Part shown: piece by piece, positions 44,187 to 52,550 of the stretch
Numbering within the stretch: position 1 is the stretch's first letter
How the letters are laid out: every line of letters begins with the position of its first letter
Source of the DNA: CAVQEK01 sp964596645
Lineage (GTDB): Bacteria > Bacteroidota > Bacteroidia > Cytophagales > Cyclobacteriaceae
NCBI GenBank assembly: GCA_964596645.1
Contig: CAZQVB010000009.1
Span: 1 to 64,000 of the forward strand
Direction of reading: 5' to 3'
DNA: 64,000 nucleotides
Notes under the pieces: model-generated
What the model saw: the letters and a program-made list of their open reading frames with translations, nothing else
The model's database searches: none
What the model was told of the DNA's origin: nothing
Program-made: the position numbers and the translations under genes

Positions 44187-44476
44187 ATCGCTCCATTTCC
44201 TTTGGTGTCCGTATCTCAATCGTGTTATAGCCCATCAGCAGGTTAATGCCATTATACCCACGGATTCGGTCAAGGTTCACAATATGTTTAAAGTTGCAAC
44301 TGACTAAAACGTCCGCTTTTGCAAGTGTCGCCATTGCAATGTGTTGGCAGTCGGCTCTGCTTGTTTGGATTTGTTCATCCTAGGATACGTTCGAAAAAAG
44401 GAACGGTGTTCTCCGAAAAATCTTCTTCAAAATATCCTCCAAAAACCGACATACCTAAATATGCTGATTTGATCAT
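44179..44476 (-). pseudogene. Decayed PIN-domain toxin (VapC-like)
   Basis: The minus strand keeps two parts of a PIN toxin. The N-terminal fragment (44375-44476) reads AYLGMSVFGGYFEEDF, matching the family's YLDTSVFGGYF opening, but the catalytic Asp is replaced by Gly and Thr by Met. After FFERILG comes a stop. The C-terminal fragment (frame from TAG at 44380-44382 to TAA at 44179-44181) reads ADCQHIAMATLAKADVLVSC, then CNFKHIVNLDRIRGYNGINL, as in intact relatives. The 40 or more residues normally between them are missing, so an internal deletion plus frame change and loss of the active site have killed the gene. The region is AT-rich. Confidence 0.78.
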
Positions 44477-44660
44477 ACTCAATTTACTCCAAAGTGGAAG
44501 CGATTCAATTAGATGCTCCAGAGCAATCACACCATTATTATTAAAATGTTAACACAACACGAGCCTTTACTTTTGATGTACCTTTGCCAGACTCATTTTT
44601 TTGAAAGTAGCCGAAACAGGGCGTTGTGATGGCGATGTGGCTGATAACAGAATGTGAACT

Positions 44661-46511
44661 ATGGCGGTACAACCAGATAAAATAGAAAAATTAATAGAGG
44701 AGATTGATCGTATCATGCAGGCTTGCCGTGAGTTTGAAAATTTCTATGCCGAGCCGCTGGCCAAAGTACATCCGGACTATATCGACAGTGCGCGCAACAT
44801 GGTGCACTACCTTGCCCTGCGCAGCTTCGACATACGTGTGTTACAAAAAAAGCTGGGCAACCTGGGTATGACACGTCTTGCCAAGGCCGAAGCGCACGTA
44901 TTGGCCAGCCTCATGAAAGCGAGGCAGCTGCTTTCAGCCCTACTCGGCAGGCGCGATGCACCCCGACGCGAGGAGTTCGTGTCGATAAAACGAAGCCAAC
45001 ACATATTGCGCAGCCGAAACAAAGAATTGTTTGGTTATAAAAGTAAGCATAGAAGGGTGCGCATCATGGTGACCCAGCCATCCGAAGCAGCCACCGATCC
45101 ACAGCTTGTGCTGGAGGCTATGAGAGCAGGGATGAACACGGTGCGCATCAACTGTGCGCACGATGGACCTGAAGCATGGAAAGCCATGATAGATCATGCC
45201 AAACTGGCTGGTGAGCGGGTAGGTCGACGTTGTAAAATAGCCATGGATCTTGGCGGGCCCAAAATACGCACGGGCGCCATTACTCCAGGTCCCAAGGTAG
45301 TACATCTCAAACCTGAACGTAATTCAAGAGGAAACATCATCAATCCGGCCTTTTTTGGCTTCATAGCGGAAGGCACGCCCGTGCCCGACGATGAGGAGAT
45401 TTACGTACCCGTACCCGGCCATTGGCTCTCCACGCTGCAGCCCGAAAACAGAGTATCCTTTACCGATACCCGCGGTAAGTCGCGTTTTGCAAAAGTGATC
45501 AAGCGCGATGAACACATCATCTGGGCCAACTGCTACGACTCTGCCTATATAGAAACAGGTACAAAGATGCAGCGCAAGCAAGACTCCGAGCCGGTAGCGG
45601 TTGGCGAGATTATACCCATAGAGCAGGCCATCATACTCAAAACAGGCGACGAACTCATACTACACAAAGAACCTACACCAGGCGAATTGGCCGAATACGA
45701 CCAGGAAGGACGTTTGCTAAAAAAGGCACATGTTTCCTGCACGTCAGAGGAGGTTTTCGAACAGATAAAGCCCGGTGAGCCGGTCTTTTTTGATGATGGC
45801 AAAATAGAAGGCGTGATAGAATCCGTGGCCGGGCACCAACTTGTGGTGCGCATCATCAGGGCCAAAGAAGGCGGCGCGAAGCTCAAAGCCGACAAAGGCA
45901 TTAATTTTCCAAAATCTAATCTCAATATTTCTGGCTTTACGGCGAAAGACCGGGAAGACCTTCCATTTGTTGCTGCCCACGCCGATGTGGTGAATATGTC
46001 TTTTGTAAATGGCGCTGAAGATGTGAATGAACTGGTAAATGCCCTGGAAGCACTTGGGTCGAAAGACAAGCTGGGCGTGATCCTTAAAATAGAAACCATG
46101 AAGGCGTATAAGAAGCTTCCGGAGATATTGTTGGCTGCCATGCAAGTAAAGCCTGTAGGTGTGATGATAGCACGCGGCGATCTGGCCATAGAGTGTGGCT
46201 GGCAGCATATAGGCAGAATACAAGAAGAAATATTGTGGCTATGTGCCGCTGCGCATATTCCCACCGTTTGGGCTACGCAGGTATTGGAGAATCTGGCCAA
46301 AAAAGGCATTCCCTCTCGTGCAGAAATCACAGACGCTGTAATGGCTCAGCGGGCAGACTGTGTGATGCTCAATAAAGGTCTTTATATCGTGAATGCCATA
46401 CGAATGCTCGATACCATAATGCGCAATATGCAGGAGTATCAGGAGAAAAAGGCTCCACTACTACCAGCACTTGACCCCGGCGTATGGGACGGCACTCGGA
46501 GCGGCCAGTAA
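44661..46511 (+). CDS. Atypical pyruvate kinase-like protein
   Basis: This 616-residue protein has a long N-terminal helical extension (about residues 1-125) before the pyruvate kinase barrel (MVTQPSEAATDP, GMNTVRINCAHDG, AMDLGGPKIRTG). The inserted B-domain region is extended, about residues 210-400. The second barrel part has VNMSFVNGAEDV, LKIETMKAYKKLPEIL, GVMIARGDLAIECGW and WATQVLENLAKKGIPSRAEI. Canonical VMLSGET reads VMLNKG and the chain ends soon after, so the allosteric C-domain is absent. Key phosphate and metal residues of the barrel appear kept, but altered loops make true pyruvate kinase activity uncertain. It stands alone, with the interspersed repeat after it. Confidence 0.88.
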   Translation: MAVQPDKIEKLIEEIDRIMQACREFENFYAEPLAKVHPDYIDSARNMVHYLALRSFDIRVLQKKLGNLGMTRLAKAEAHVLASLMKARQLLSALLGRRDAPRREEFVSIKRSQHILRSRNKELFGYKSKHRRVRIMVTQPSEAATDPQLVLEAMRAGMNTVRINCAHDGPEAWKAMIDHAKLAGERVGRRCKIAMDLGGPKIRTGAITPGPKVVHLKPERNSRGNIINPAFFGFIAEGTPVPDDEEIYVPVPGHWLSTLQPENRVSFTDTRGKSRFAKVIKRDEHIIWANCYDSAYIETGTKMQRKQDSEPVAVGEIIPIEQAIILKTGDELILHKEPTPGELAEYDQEGRLLKKAHVSCTSEEVFEQIKPGEPVFFDDGKIEGVIESVAGHQLVVRIIRAKEGGAKLKADKGINFPKSNLNISGFTAKDREDLPFVAAHADVVNMSFVNGAEDVNELVNALEALGSKDKLGVILKIETMKAYKKLPEILLAAMQVKPVGVMIARGDLAIECGWQHIGRIQEEILWLCAAAHIPTVWATQVLENLAKKGIPSRAEITDAVMAQRADCVMLNKGLYIVNAIRMLDTIMRNMQEYQEKKAPLLPALDPGVWDGTRSGQ

Positions 46512-46630
46512 TCGGGCAGCATAATTTTCTTCAAGGCCTCAAATCACTCTCCACGGGCCGTGAAGCTTCGTCATGTCAATCAGCACTCTTGCGATGCCAA
46601 ATGTCCTGGCCACAGGCCATAGAATATTGC

Positions 46631-46680
46631 ATTGCTTCGCTTACCATGACGGAGTGGGAGGTTTGTCAGGCTGATGCAAT
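46631..46680. repeat. Dispersed repeat core, diverged copy
   Basis: ATTGCTTCGCTTACCATGAC followed by GGAGTGGGAGGTTTGTCAGG and CTGATGCAAT matches the core of the 383-bp repeat near 52.67 and 53.05 kb with a few changes. It lies between the pyruvate kinase-like gene and purM. Short ATTGCTTCGCT...CAATGACGG elements of this sort are a common class of small intergenic repeats in bacteria. Confidence 0.75.
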
Positions 46681-46692
46681 TATTCGTCCCCT

Positions 46693-47859
46693 TTAAGCGT
46701 ATTCGAAAATGCCGTGTGCGCTGTGGATGCTTAGCTTATTGTGATCTGCGGCTTCTACCCGGCCAATTACTTGTGCCGGCACACCAAATGATTGCGCAAT
46801 GTCTATAACTTCTCTTGCAGAGCCCTCGTGCACATATATTTCCATTCGGTGACCCATATTGAAAACCTTATACATTTCCTTCCAGTCTGTAGCGCTTTCC
46901 TGTTGGATCATCCTGAACAGCGGTGGCGTATCAAAAAGATTGTCTTTGATCACATGAACACCTTTCACAAAATGCATCACCTTGGTCTGGGCGCCACCAC
47001 TACAGTGAATGATGCCGTGAATGTCGCGGACGGATTGGCTGAGCATTTGTTTTACAATAGGGGCATAGGTACGTGTGGGCGATAGCACCAGCTTTCCCAT
47101 ATCCACCGGCAGCTCATCCACCTTGTCTTGCAGGCCGTATTTGCCGGCATAAACCAAATCAGAAGGAAGCTCTGGCGAATAGGTTTCCGGATATTTCAGT
47201 GCATACTCATGCCGAAAGATATCATGCCGTGCGGAGGTGAGTCCATTGCTGCCCATGCCGCCGTTGTATTCTACCTCATATTGTGCCTGACCAAATGACG
47301 CCAGCCCCACAATCGCATCGCCAGGTTGTATGTCACCTGCCGATATCACATTCTGTCTTTTCATGCGGGCCGTCACGGTGCTGTCTACAATGATGGTACG
47401 AACAAGATCGCCCACGTCGGCAGTTTCGCCACCAGTGCTCACGATGTCGATGCCGTGCGCTCGCAACATATCCAGTATCTCTTCTGTGCCAGTGATGATG
47501 GCCGATATTACCTCTCCCGGTATACGCTTTTGGTTTCGCCCGATGGTAGAGGAGTAGAGAATATGATCTAGTGCACCCACGCAGGCCAGATCGTCTACGT
47601 TCATAATGATGGCGTCCTGGGCAATGCCTTTCCAAACAGAGAGGTCACCGGTTTCTTTCCAATACATATAGGCAAGCGACGATTTTGTGCCTGCGCCGTC
47701 GGCATGCATCACGCAACAATAATCAGAGTCGCCCGTCAGATGGTCGGGTACTATTTTGCAGAAGGCCTGAGGATACAGCCCTTTGTTCACATTGCGAATG
47801 GCGGCGTGTACATCATCTTTGGTGGCGGACACGCCGCGCTGCATATATCTATCGCTCAT
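46693..47859 (-). CDS. purM: Phosphoribosylformylglycinamidine cyclo-ligase (AIR synthetase)
   Basis: This 388-residue ATP-dependent enzyme makes AIR from FGAM in purine synthesis. It has HADGAGTKSSLAY near the N-terminus, a metal/ATP site VDDLACVGA, STGGETADVGDLV and GLASFGQAQYEVEYNGGMGSNGLTSAR, and the C-terminal HCSGGAQTKVM and FNMGHRMEIYV. The frame is open up to 48039, but the ATG at 47859 (MSDRYMQRGVSATK) gives the normal start. It is the long Bacteroidota-type PurM (about 390 residues). The promoter is probably shared in the 140 bp divergent gap with the barrel gene at 48000. Confidence 0.94.
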   Translation of the reverse strand: MSDRYMQRGVSATKDDVHAAIRNVNKGLYPQAFCKIVPDHLTGDSDYCCVMHADGAGTKSSLAYMYWKETGDLSVWKGIAQDAIIMNVDDLACVGALDHILYSSTIGRNQKRIPGEVISAIITGTEEILDMLRAHGIDIVSTGGETADVGDLVRTIIVDSTVTARMKRQNVISAGDIQPGDAIVGLASFGQAQYEVEYNGGMGSNGLTSARHDIFRHEYALKYPETYSPELPSDLVYAGKYGLQDKVDELPVDMGKLVLSPTRTYAPIVKQMLSQSVRDIHGIIHCSGGAQTKVMHFVKGVHVIKDNLFDTPPLFRMIQQESATDWKEMYKVFNMGHRMEIYVHEGSAREVIDIAQSFGVPAQVIGRVEAADHNKLSIHSAHGIFEYA

Positions 47860-47999
47860 ATCTTGCGGGTATGCAGGCAAAATTATAAGAATTATGCGGT
47901 TTATGGGAATGAGAATTTTCAGTGTACTTGTGGGTGGCTCTCTACTTTCCATAGCGATTCTTTTGCTACATTTCCACACCACCAACGCCTTCATCTGCC

Positions 48000-48428
48000 A
48001 TGAAAAAGTACGCCTTCGTAATATGCGCATTTTTAGCACTGCAGTGTAGCACTGCCAACGCCCAATTTACAGCCAGCTATCACCAATCAGCCACTCCTTT
48101 TGTGGGGGTCAATTATGCATTTGCCAATGGCCTGATGCCTGAGATGCGCATCTTCACTGATCTTTATCTGGACTATTTTGCCATAGAGGCTGTGGTGCTG
48201 TACGGTCTGATACGAAAAACCGACTACACGCTCTATGCCGGCGCCGGACTGAACACCCATGTCAATACTTCTGGCGTGGCTGTGCCTATGGGTTTGAACT
48301 TATACCCATTTGAAAATAAAAACTTCGGTTTTCAAATGGAATTGGCACCGATCATAGGGGAGGAGGCAGTAATTCGGGGTTCTTTGGGTATTCGATATCG
48401 CTTTTCTGTTGCCAATGCCGAGGAGTAA
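48000..48428 (+). CDS. Small predicted outer-membrane protein
   Basis: This 142-residue protein has a signal peptide (FVICAFLALQCSTANAQ) and then an alternating strand pattern (FVGVNYAFANGLMPEMRIFTDLYLDYFAIEAVVLYGLI and similar) with a C-terminal strand IRGSLGIRYRFSV. It is probably a small beta-barrel. I do not recognise a family. The stop overlaps the start of the AIG2/GGCT-like gene by 14 bp, indicating co-transcription. Confidence 0.75.
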   Translation: MKKYAFVICAFLALQCSTANAQFTASYHQSATPFVGVNYAFANGLMPEMRIFTDLYLDYFAIEAVVLYGLIRKTDYTLYAGAGLNTHVNTSGVAVPMGLNLYPFENKNFGFQMELAPIIGEEAVIRGSLGIRYRFSVANAEE

Positions 48429-48840
48429 TGCCCCTTACTTATTTGTATATGGACTGCTGCGTGCCGACGTGCCTCATCCGATGGCTGCGTTTTTAAAAAA
48501 TAATGCAAAATTCATTGGTCGCGGTGAGGTGAGGGGGCTGTTGTATGATGTAGGCGAATACCCCGCGGCTGTGCCGGATGCACACCATCAGTTGGTGGGC
48601 GATGTATACAGGCTGATGCACGATGTGGATGCCATACTGAAAAAACTTGATGCTTTTGAAATGGTGGGTGAAGCGCATTCTGCACCCAATGAATACCGCC
48701 GCGAGGTCACAAGTGCAATGGTCAATGACAGCTCCTACGAAGCCTGGATATACTGGTACAGCTGGCCGGTATCGCATCTGCCACGCATAGCATCGGGCGA
48801 CTACTTACAATGGATAAAGGAAAAGCCCCGGCTGAGGTGA
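48415..48840 (+). CDS. Gamma-glutamylcyclotransferase (AIG2-like) family protein
   Basis: This 141-residue protein has the GGCT/AIG2 opening YLFVYGLLRADVPHPM (family Y-G-x-L-R), the RGLLYDVGEYPAAV strand, VVGDVYRL-like VGDVYRLM and the acid-containing LDAFEMVGEA, which holds the usual catalytic Glu. GGCT-fold enzymes release 5-oxoproline from gamma-glutamyl amines, but many bacterial members are uncharacterised. I chose the ATG at 48415, two codons after an alternative TTG. It overlaps the upstream barrel gene by 14 bp and is followed by GH97 after 53 bp. Confidence 0.87.
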   Translation: MPRSNAPYLFVYGLLRADVPHPMAAFLKNNAKFIGRGEVRGLLYDVGEYPAAVPDAHHQLVGDVYRLMHDVDAILKKLDAFEMVGEAHSAPNEYRREVTSAMVNDSSYEAWIYWYSWPVSHLPRIASGDYLQWIKEKPRLR

Positions 48841-48893
48841 TATCGGATTTAGCGTTGAAACAGAGATTAATTTTTACTTTTAAACCAATACAA

Positions 48894-50873
48894 ATGAGAA
48901 CCCTGCGCATAATCTTCACGATTTTGCTTTTTACCGCTGTGACACAAGTGAAGGCACAAAATGAAAAAGATTTCACCTTGCAATCGCCCGATGGCCGGTT
49001 GTCTGCCAGCATTACAGTAGCAGATCAAATCTCCTTCACCTTGTCTTTGGGTGATGCGCTGCTTGCAGAAGCATCGCCAATAGCACTCCAATTGAATGAT
49101 GGCCAAGCCTTAGGTGAAAAGCCGCGCCTGCGCAATCATGAAGAAGATGAAAATCGCAGTGCTATAACGCCCTTGTACGGCAAGCGCAGCAGCATCGAAG
49201 ACAACTACAACGCGCTTCAACTAAATTTTCGCGGCGGCTACTCCTTGCACTTTCGACTGTATGACGAAGGGCTTGCCTATCGCTTCGCAACCGGCCTGAA
49301 AGGTGACATTATTGTACAGGACGAAACACTGAAACTGCATCTGCCTAAAGACCCCGTCATGTGGGCTATGTACAGCAATAACAATAGCTTCCAACATAGT
49401 TATGAGAGTTTTTATACTGTAAAGCCGCTCTCACAGCAGCCCGATTCACTGGCAGCGCTGCCTGTGCTCGCAGAGGTTTCCAACGGTGTGAAGCTGCTCA
49501 TCACAGAAGCCGATTTACAGGATTATCCCGGTTTTCATTTACAAAAAACCGACGGCGATGTTCTGTCAGCCGAATTTCCCCAATATCCACTGAGTGCTGA
49601 GAAAGGCGGACATTATAATTTCAACATGGTGGTGAAGGAGCGCGCCGACTATATTGCCAAGACCAATGGTACACGCACCTTTCCCTGGCGTGTGCTGAAA
49701 GTGGCCACGGATGATGTGCAGCTTTTGGATACCGACCTGGTCTACAAACTGTCGGCCCCGGCGGATGCATCCATTGATTTTTCATGGGTGAAGCCCGGCA
49801 AAGTGGCCTGGGACTGGTGGAATGCCATCAACCTGACGGGTGTTGACTTCAAAGCCGGCATCAACACGGAATCGTACAAATATTTTATTGACTTTGCCGC
49901 AAACCATGGCATCGAATACATCAACCTCGACGAAGGCTGGTCGGACCAGTTCGACCTGAAGAAACTCTCTGAAGAAGTGGACCTGAAAGAGATACTCGCC
50001 TATGCCAAATCAAAGGGCGTAGGTGTGTTTCTCTGGGCGGTACATTGGCCGCTCGATCAGAAACTCGATGAATATATGGAATGGTTTCAGGAGCTGGGTG
50101 TGGCCGGCCTCAAGATCGACTTCATGGATCGCGACGATCAGAAAATGATCGATTTCTATTGGCGTGTGGCAGAGGCCGCCGCCGCAAATAAGCTGCTCGT
50201 AAACTACCACGGCGCCTACAAACCTGCCGGCTTGCACCGTACCTGGCCCAATGTGGTGAACCGGGAAGCGGTGCGTGGGTTGGAGTTCAATAAGTTTTCT
50301 AAACCAGACGGTACCACGCCAGAGCATGCAGCCACTATTCCCTTCATTCGTATGGCGGCAGGCCCACTGGACTACACCCCCGGCGCTATGAAGAATGCAC
50401 AAAAAGAAAACTTTGGTGTATTCTTCGAGCAGCCCATGAGCCAGGGCACACGCGGCCAGCAATTGGCCTTGTTTGTAGTATTTGAGGCGCCGCTGCAAAT
50501 GCTCTCAGATGCACCCACGGCCTATCTGCGCGAACCGGAAATACTGGAGTTTCTCTCGGCGGTGCCTACCGTGTGGCACGATACAAAAGCACTGAGTGGC
50601 AAGGTAGGCGACTATGCCGTGATCGCCAGAAAGCACGATGACGAATGGTGGGTTGGCGGCATCACCGACTGGGATGCCCGCACACTCGAAGTGAACTTCA
50701 ACTTCCTGCCAGAAGGCCAGTATAAGGCGACGATCTATCAAGACGGCATCAATGCCGATCGCGACGGCACTGACTATGCACGCGTAACCAAAACCGTAAG
50801 CAACGAAACTAGCCTCTCTATAGACCTGGCGCCGGGCGGTGGATTTGCTATGCGCATACAACCCGTACAATAG
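48894..50873 (+). CDS. Glycoside hydrolase family 97 (SusB-like alpha-glycosidase)
   Basis: This 659-residue secreted enzyme has a signal peptide (LRIIFTILLFTAVTQVKAQ). The N-terminal beta-sandwich (LQSPDGRLSASITV) is followed by the barrel: SWVKPGKVAWDWWNAIN, YINLDEGWSDQFDLKK, then GLKIDFMDRDDQ with Asp near 408 and NREAVRGLEFNKFS. GH97 splits into inverting alpha-glucosidases (catalytic Glu bases) and retaining alpha-galactosidases whose nucleophile is an Asp in a K-x-D-F-M context. The motif here fits the retaining group, so an alpha-galactosidase-like activity is likelier (inference). The frame is open from 48810, but the ATG at 48894 starts the signal peptide. No SusC/D genes are beside it. 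Confidence 0.93.
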   Translation: MRTLRIIFTILLFTAVTQVKAQNEKDFTLQSPDGRLSASITVADQISFTLSLGDALLAEASPIALQLNDGQALGEKPRLRNHEEDENRSAITPLYGKRSSIEDNYNALQLNFRGGYSLHFRLYDEGLAYRFATGLKGDIIVQDETLKLHLPKDPVMWAMYSNNNSFQHSYESFYTVKPLSQQPDSLAALPVLAEVSNGVKLLITEADLQDYPGFHLQKTDGDVLSAEFPQYPLSAEKGGHYNFNMVVKERADYIAKTNGTRTFPWRVLKVATDDVQLLDTDLVYKLSAPADASIDFSWVKPGKVAWDWWNAINLTGVDFKAGINTESYKYFIDFAANHGIEYINLDEGWSDQFDLKKLSEEVDLKEILAYAKSKGVGVFLWAVHWPLDQKLDEYMEWFQELGVAGLKIDFMDRDDQKMIDFYWRVAEAAAANKLLVNYHGAYKPAGLHRTWPNVVNREAVRGLEFNKFSKPDGTTPEHAATIPFIRMAAGPLDYTPGAMKNAQKENFGVFFEQPMSQGTRGQQLALFVVFEAPLQMLSDAPTAYLREPEILEFLSAVPTVWHDTKALSGKVGDYAVIARKHDDEWWVGGITDWDARTLEVNFNFLPEGQYKATIYQDGINADRDGTDYARVTKTVSNETSLSIDLAPGGGFAMRIQPVQ

Positions 50874-50908
50874 TGGTGAAGGGACCAACGATATGGTCTC
50901 TTACCTCT

Positions 50909-51457
50909 TTATTGTTTAATAAGGGCCATATCGAAAAACGGATAATGCTTGTTGGTACCGGTAGGGCTGAAGGTTCCCGTTTCGTTCCAGGCCCTTCGCT
51001 GCGGATCATGCACAATGACGTATTGTATGCTACCCGCCGGCGCATCAAACCCCCAATGTACCGTATTGGTGGCGGGCACCTCGAGCCATGCACGTACACT
51101 GCGGCCATCTGCAAGCCAGCAATGCATTTGATATTGTCCATCGTCACCCACTGAAATGACACCAAAGGCGTGAAAAACTTTTTTCCGGATGCTTGTCGTG
51201 TCGTGCCCTGTGCCTTCAATGGTGAGTATTTGATCATTTAAACGCTTGGAAACATGTTCTTCCTGTAGCACCGTATGCTGTGCTCCGCCTTGTTGAGTGG
51301 TCGCTTTACCTTTCCAGGATCCCTGCATCCATTCCAGTTGTTTCATCAGCGCCGCATTGTTGGCTGAGTCTGCCTGCTGTGCCTGCAGCGCTGTTGCGGC
51401 AGCAATGATGACGACAAGCATCAGCGGCCATATTTTTAATGTTTTAGCCTTTTTCAT
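50909..51457 (-). CDS. Exported calycin-like (DUF1579/DUF6265-type) protein
   Basis: This 182-residue protein has a signal peptide (LMLVVIIAAATALQAQ) and a beta-rich domain opening LEWMQGSWKGKATTQ, the MQGxWxG signature of calycin-like DUF1579/DUF6265 proteins. It could bind a small lipophilic ligand, but none is known. The frame is open to 51550; the ATG at 51457 starts the signal peptide. Directly before it (51459-51483) lies a palindrome almost identical to one before the operon's first gene, so it is probably under the adjacent winged-helix regulator. Confidence 0.8.
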   Translation of the reverse strand: MKKAKTLKIWPLMLVVIIAAATALQAQQADSANNAALMKQLEWMQGSWKGKATTQQGGAQHTVLQEEHVSKRLNDQILTIEGTGHDTTSIRKKVFHAFGVISVGDDGQYQMHCWLADGRSVRAWLEVPATNTVHWGFDAPAGSIQYVIVHDPQRRAWNETGTFSPTGTNKHYPFFDMALIKQ

Positions 51458-51458
51458 T

Positions 51459-51483
51459 TTATAAAGTGGTTTATATTGTAAAC
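51459..51483 (-). promoter_or_regulatory. Operator-like palindrome before the calycin-like gene
   Basis: TTATAAAG-TG-GTTTATAT is an imperfect inverted repeat, followed at 51477 by a third half-site TGTAAAC. Arms, 2-base spacer and third half-site position match the perfect copy at 52458-52482. It covers positions -2 to -26 of the gene at 51457, so a bound repressor would block translation initiation sequences or the promoter. Confidence 0.68.
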
Positions 51484-51500
51484 TGTTGAAACAAAAAAAT

Positions 51501-51791
51501 TTATAGTTGTAAGTACTGCTTGAGATTTTCCACATACTGCTCGAAAGCATCGATTCCTTGTGTCGTTATCTTGCATGTGGTTAGCGTTTTTTTTCCCCGA
51601 AAGCTTTTCGCCACGCTTATATAGCCCGCTTCTTCCAGTTTGGATATTTGTACGCTTAGGTTGCCGGCGGTTGCCTCGGTTTTTTCCTTCAAATAAGTGA
51701 ATTCGGCAGATTCAACACTCACCAATAGTGACATCACAGCCAATCGGAGCTGAGAATGCAGAAGGGGATCCAATTCTTTGAAAGTCTTCAA
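51501..51791 (-). CDS. Winged-helix transcriptional regulator
   Basis: This 96-residue protein has one wHTH domain of the HTH_34/MarR-like type: LDPLLHSQLRLAVMSLLVSV, then FTYLKEKTEATAGNLSVQIS as the helix-turn-helix with recognition helix GNLSVQISKLEEAGYI, and a wing KSFRGKKTLTTCKITTQG. A C-terminal helix (AFEQYVENLKQYLQL) would dimerise. It lies between the membrane-protein gene and the calycin-like gene, both on the same strand. It probably represses both through the two matching palindromes (inference). Confidence 0.88.
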   Translation of the reverse strand: MKTFKELDPLLHSQLRLAVMSLLVSVESAEFTYLKEKTEATAGNLSVQISKLEEAGYISVAKSFRGKKTLTTCKITTQGIDAFEQYVENLKQYLQL

Positions 51792-51855
51792 CGCTGTAAA
51801 TTGTCTTTCATCATTGTAAATCTGATTAGGCCGTGGGCTGGAATGTATTAAAAAT

Positions 51856-52440
51856 TTACGGTGTGGCGGCAGTAGTATGCTTAAGCATATAACCCGGGAC
51901 GAGGTAGCCTGCTGCTATGCCCAATGCCGCCGCCAGATAAGACGTTTGGACATCTACCGAAAAACACACAATACCACAAATCCAAAGTGCTACGCCTCCC
52001 CACTGCAATGGCTTGAACCGAAGCATAGTGCCTGACACAAAGGTAGCCATAGCTGCCATCACGATAAGAATAGGATTGAGATTGTAGTTGATTTCATGAC
52101 CAAAGCCAATGACAATAGCCAGGCTGATGCCAAAGGCATACCATAGTATACTCAGCGCACGATCGACATACGTATAGGCACCGCTGCTGCGTCTCGTGCT
52201 GCGTGATTTCCAGATGGTGAGCAGCCAGGCAGGTATGGTGAGCAGCCAAATGAGATAAGGCCTGGGGTATGCCGTAAAGGCATCTAATACATAAAACCCC
52301 AACTCACAGCTGATGGTGACCCACCCCCAGAGAAGAAAATAAAAACTGCCGCGCTCTACTTTACCCCTCGCCTGTGCTATCATGGCGCTTATAAGCGCCA
52401 GTTGAGATGTGCTGGATGGATTTGATTGTGTTGTTGTCAT
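51856..52440 (-). CDS. Four-to-six-helix membrane protein, operon partner of the winged-helix regulator
   Basis: This 194-residue protein starts with a soluble helix (SQLALISAMIAQARGKVERG) that leads into hydrophobic segments (SFYFLLWGWVTISCELGFYV, LIWLLTIPAWLLTIW, ILWYAFGISLAIVIGFG, ILIVMAAMATFVSGTM and WGGVALWICGIVCFSV). The start matches proteins often encoded with small winged-helix regulators in Bacteroidota (from memory). A palindromic operator lies 18-42 bp upstream. I do not know its function; sensing or transport are possible. Confidence 0.8.
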   Translation of the reverse strand: MTTTQSNPSSTSQLALISAMIAQARGKVERGSFYFLLWGWVTISCELGFYVLDAFTAYPRPYLIWLLTIPAWLLTIWKSRSTRRSSGAYTYVDRALSILWYAFGISLAIVIGFGHEINYNLNPILIVMAAMATFVSGTMLRFKPLQWGGVALWICGIVCFSVDVQTSYLAAALGIAAGYLVPGYMLKHTTAATP

Positions 52441-52457
52441 ATTTCTTTTTTTTGCAA

Positions 52458-52482
52458 TTATAAACTGGTTTATAATATAAAC
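52458..52482 (-). promoter_or_regulatory. Operator-like palindrome before the membrane-protein/wHTH operon
   Basis: TTATAAAC-TG-GTTTATAA is a perfect 8-bp inverted repeat with a 2-bp spacer, followed immediately by a third half-site TATAAAC. It lies 18-42 bp before the start codon at 52440. The same three-part arrangement recurs at 51459-51483, so it is very likely the binding site of the winged-helix protein between them. Confidence 0.78.
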
Positions 52483-52550
52483 CTAAGAATGCTGAAAGTT
52501 TTGACAGCACAGAGTCCAGCCAATGCTTTCAGCTATGCATTCCTACCAGT

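Noticed and set aside
46484..46696. Plus-strand frame running from the pyruvate kinase end into the repeat core
   Set aside because: Its sequence is the dispersed repeat, and the protein has no family likeness.
50889..50933. CGATATGG/CCATATCG inverted repeat between GH97 and the calycin-like gene
   Set aside because: The right arm lies in the coding end of the minus-strand gene, and no T-run follows in either direction, so I do not call it a terminator.
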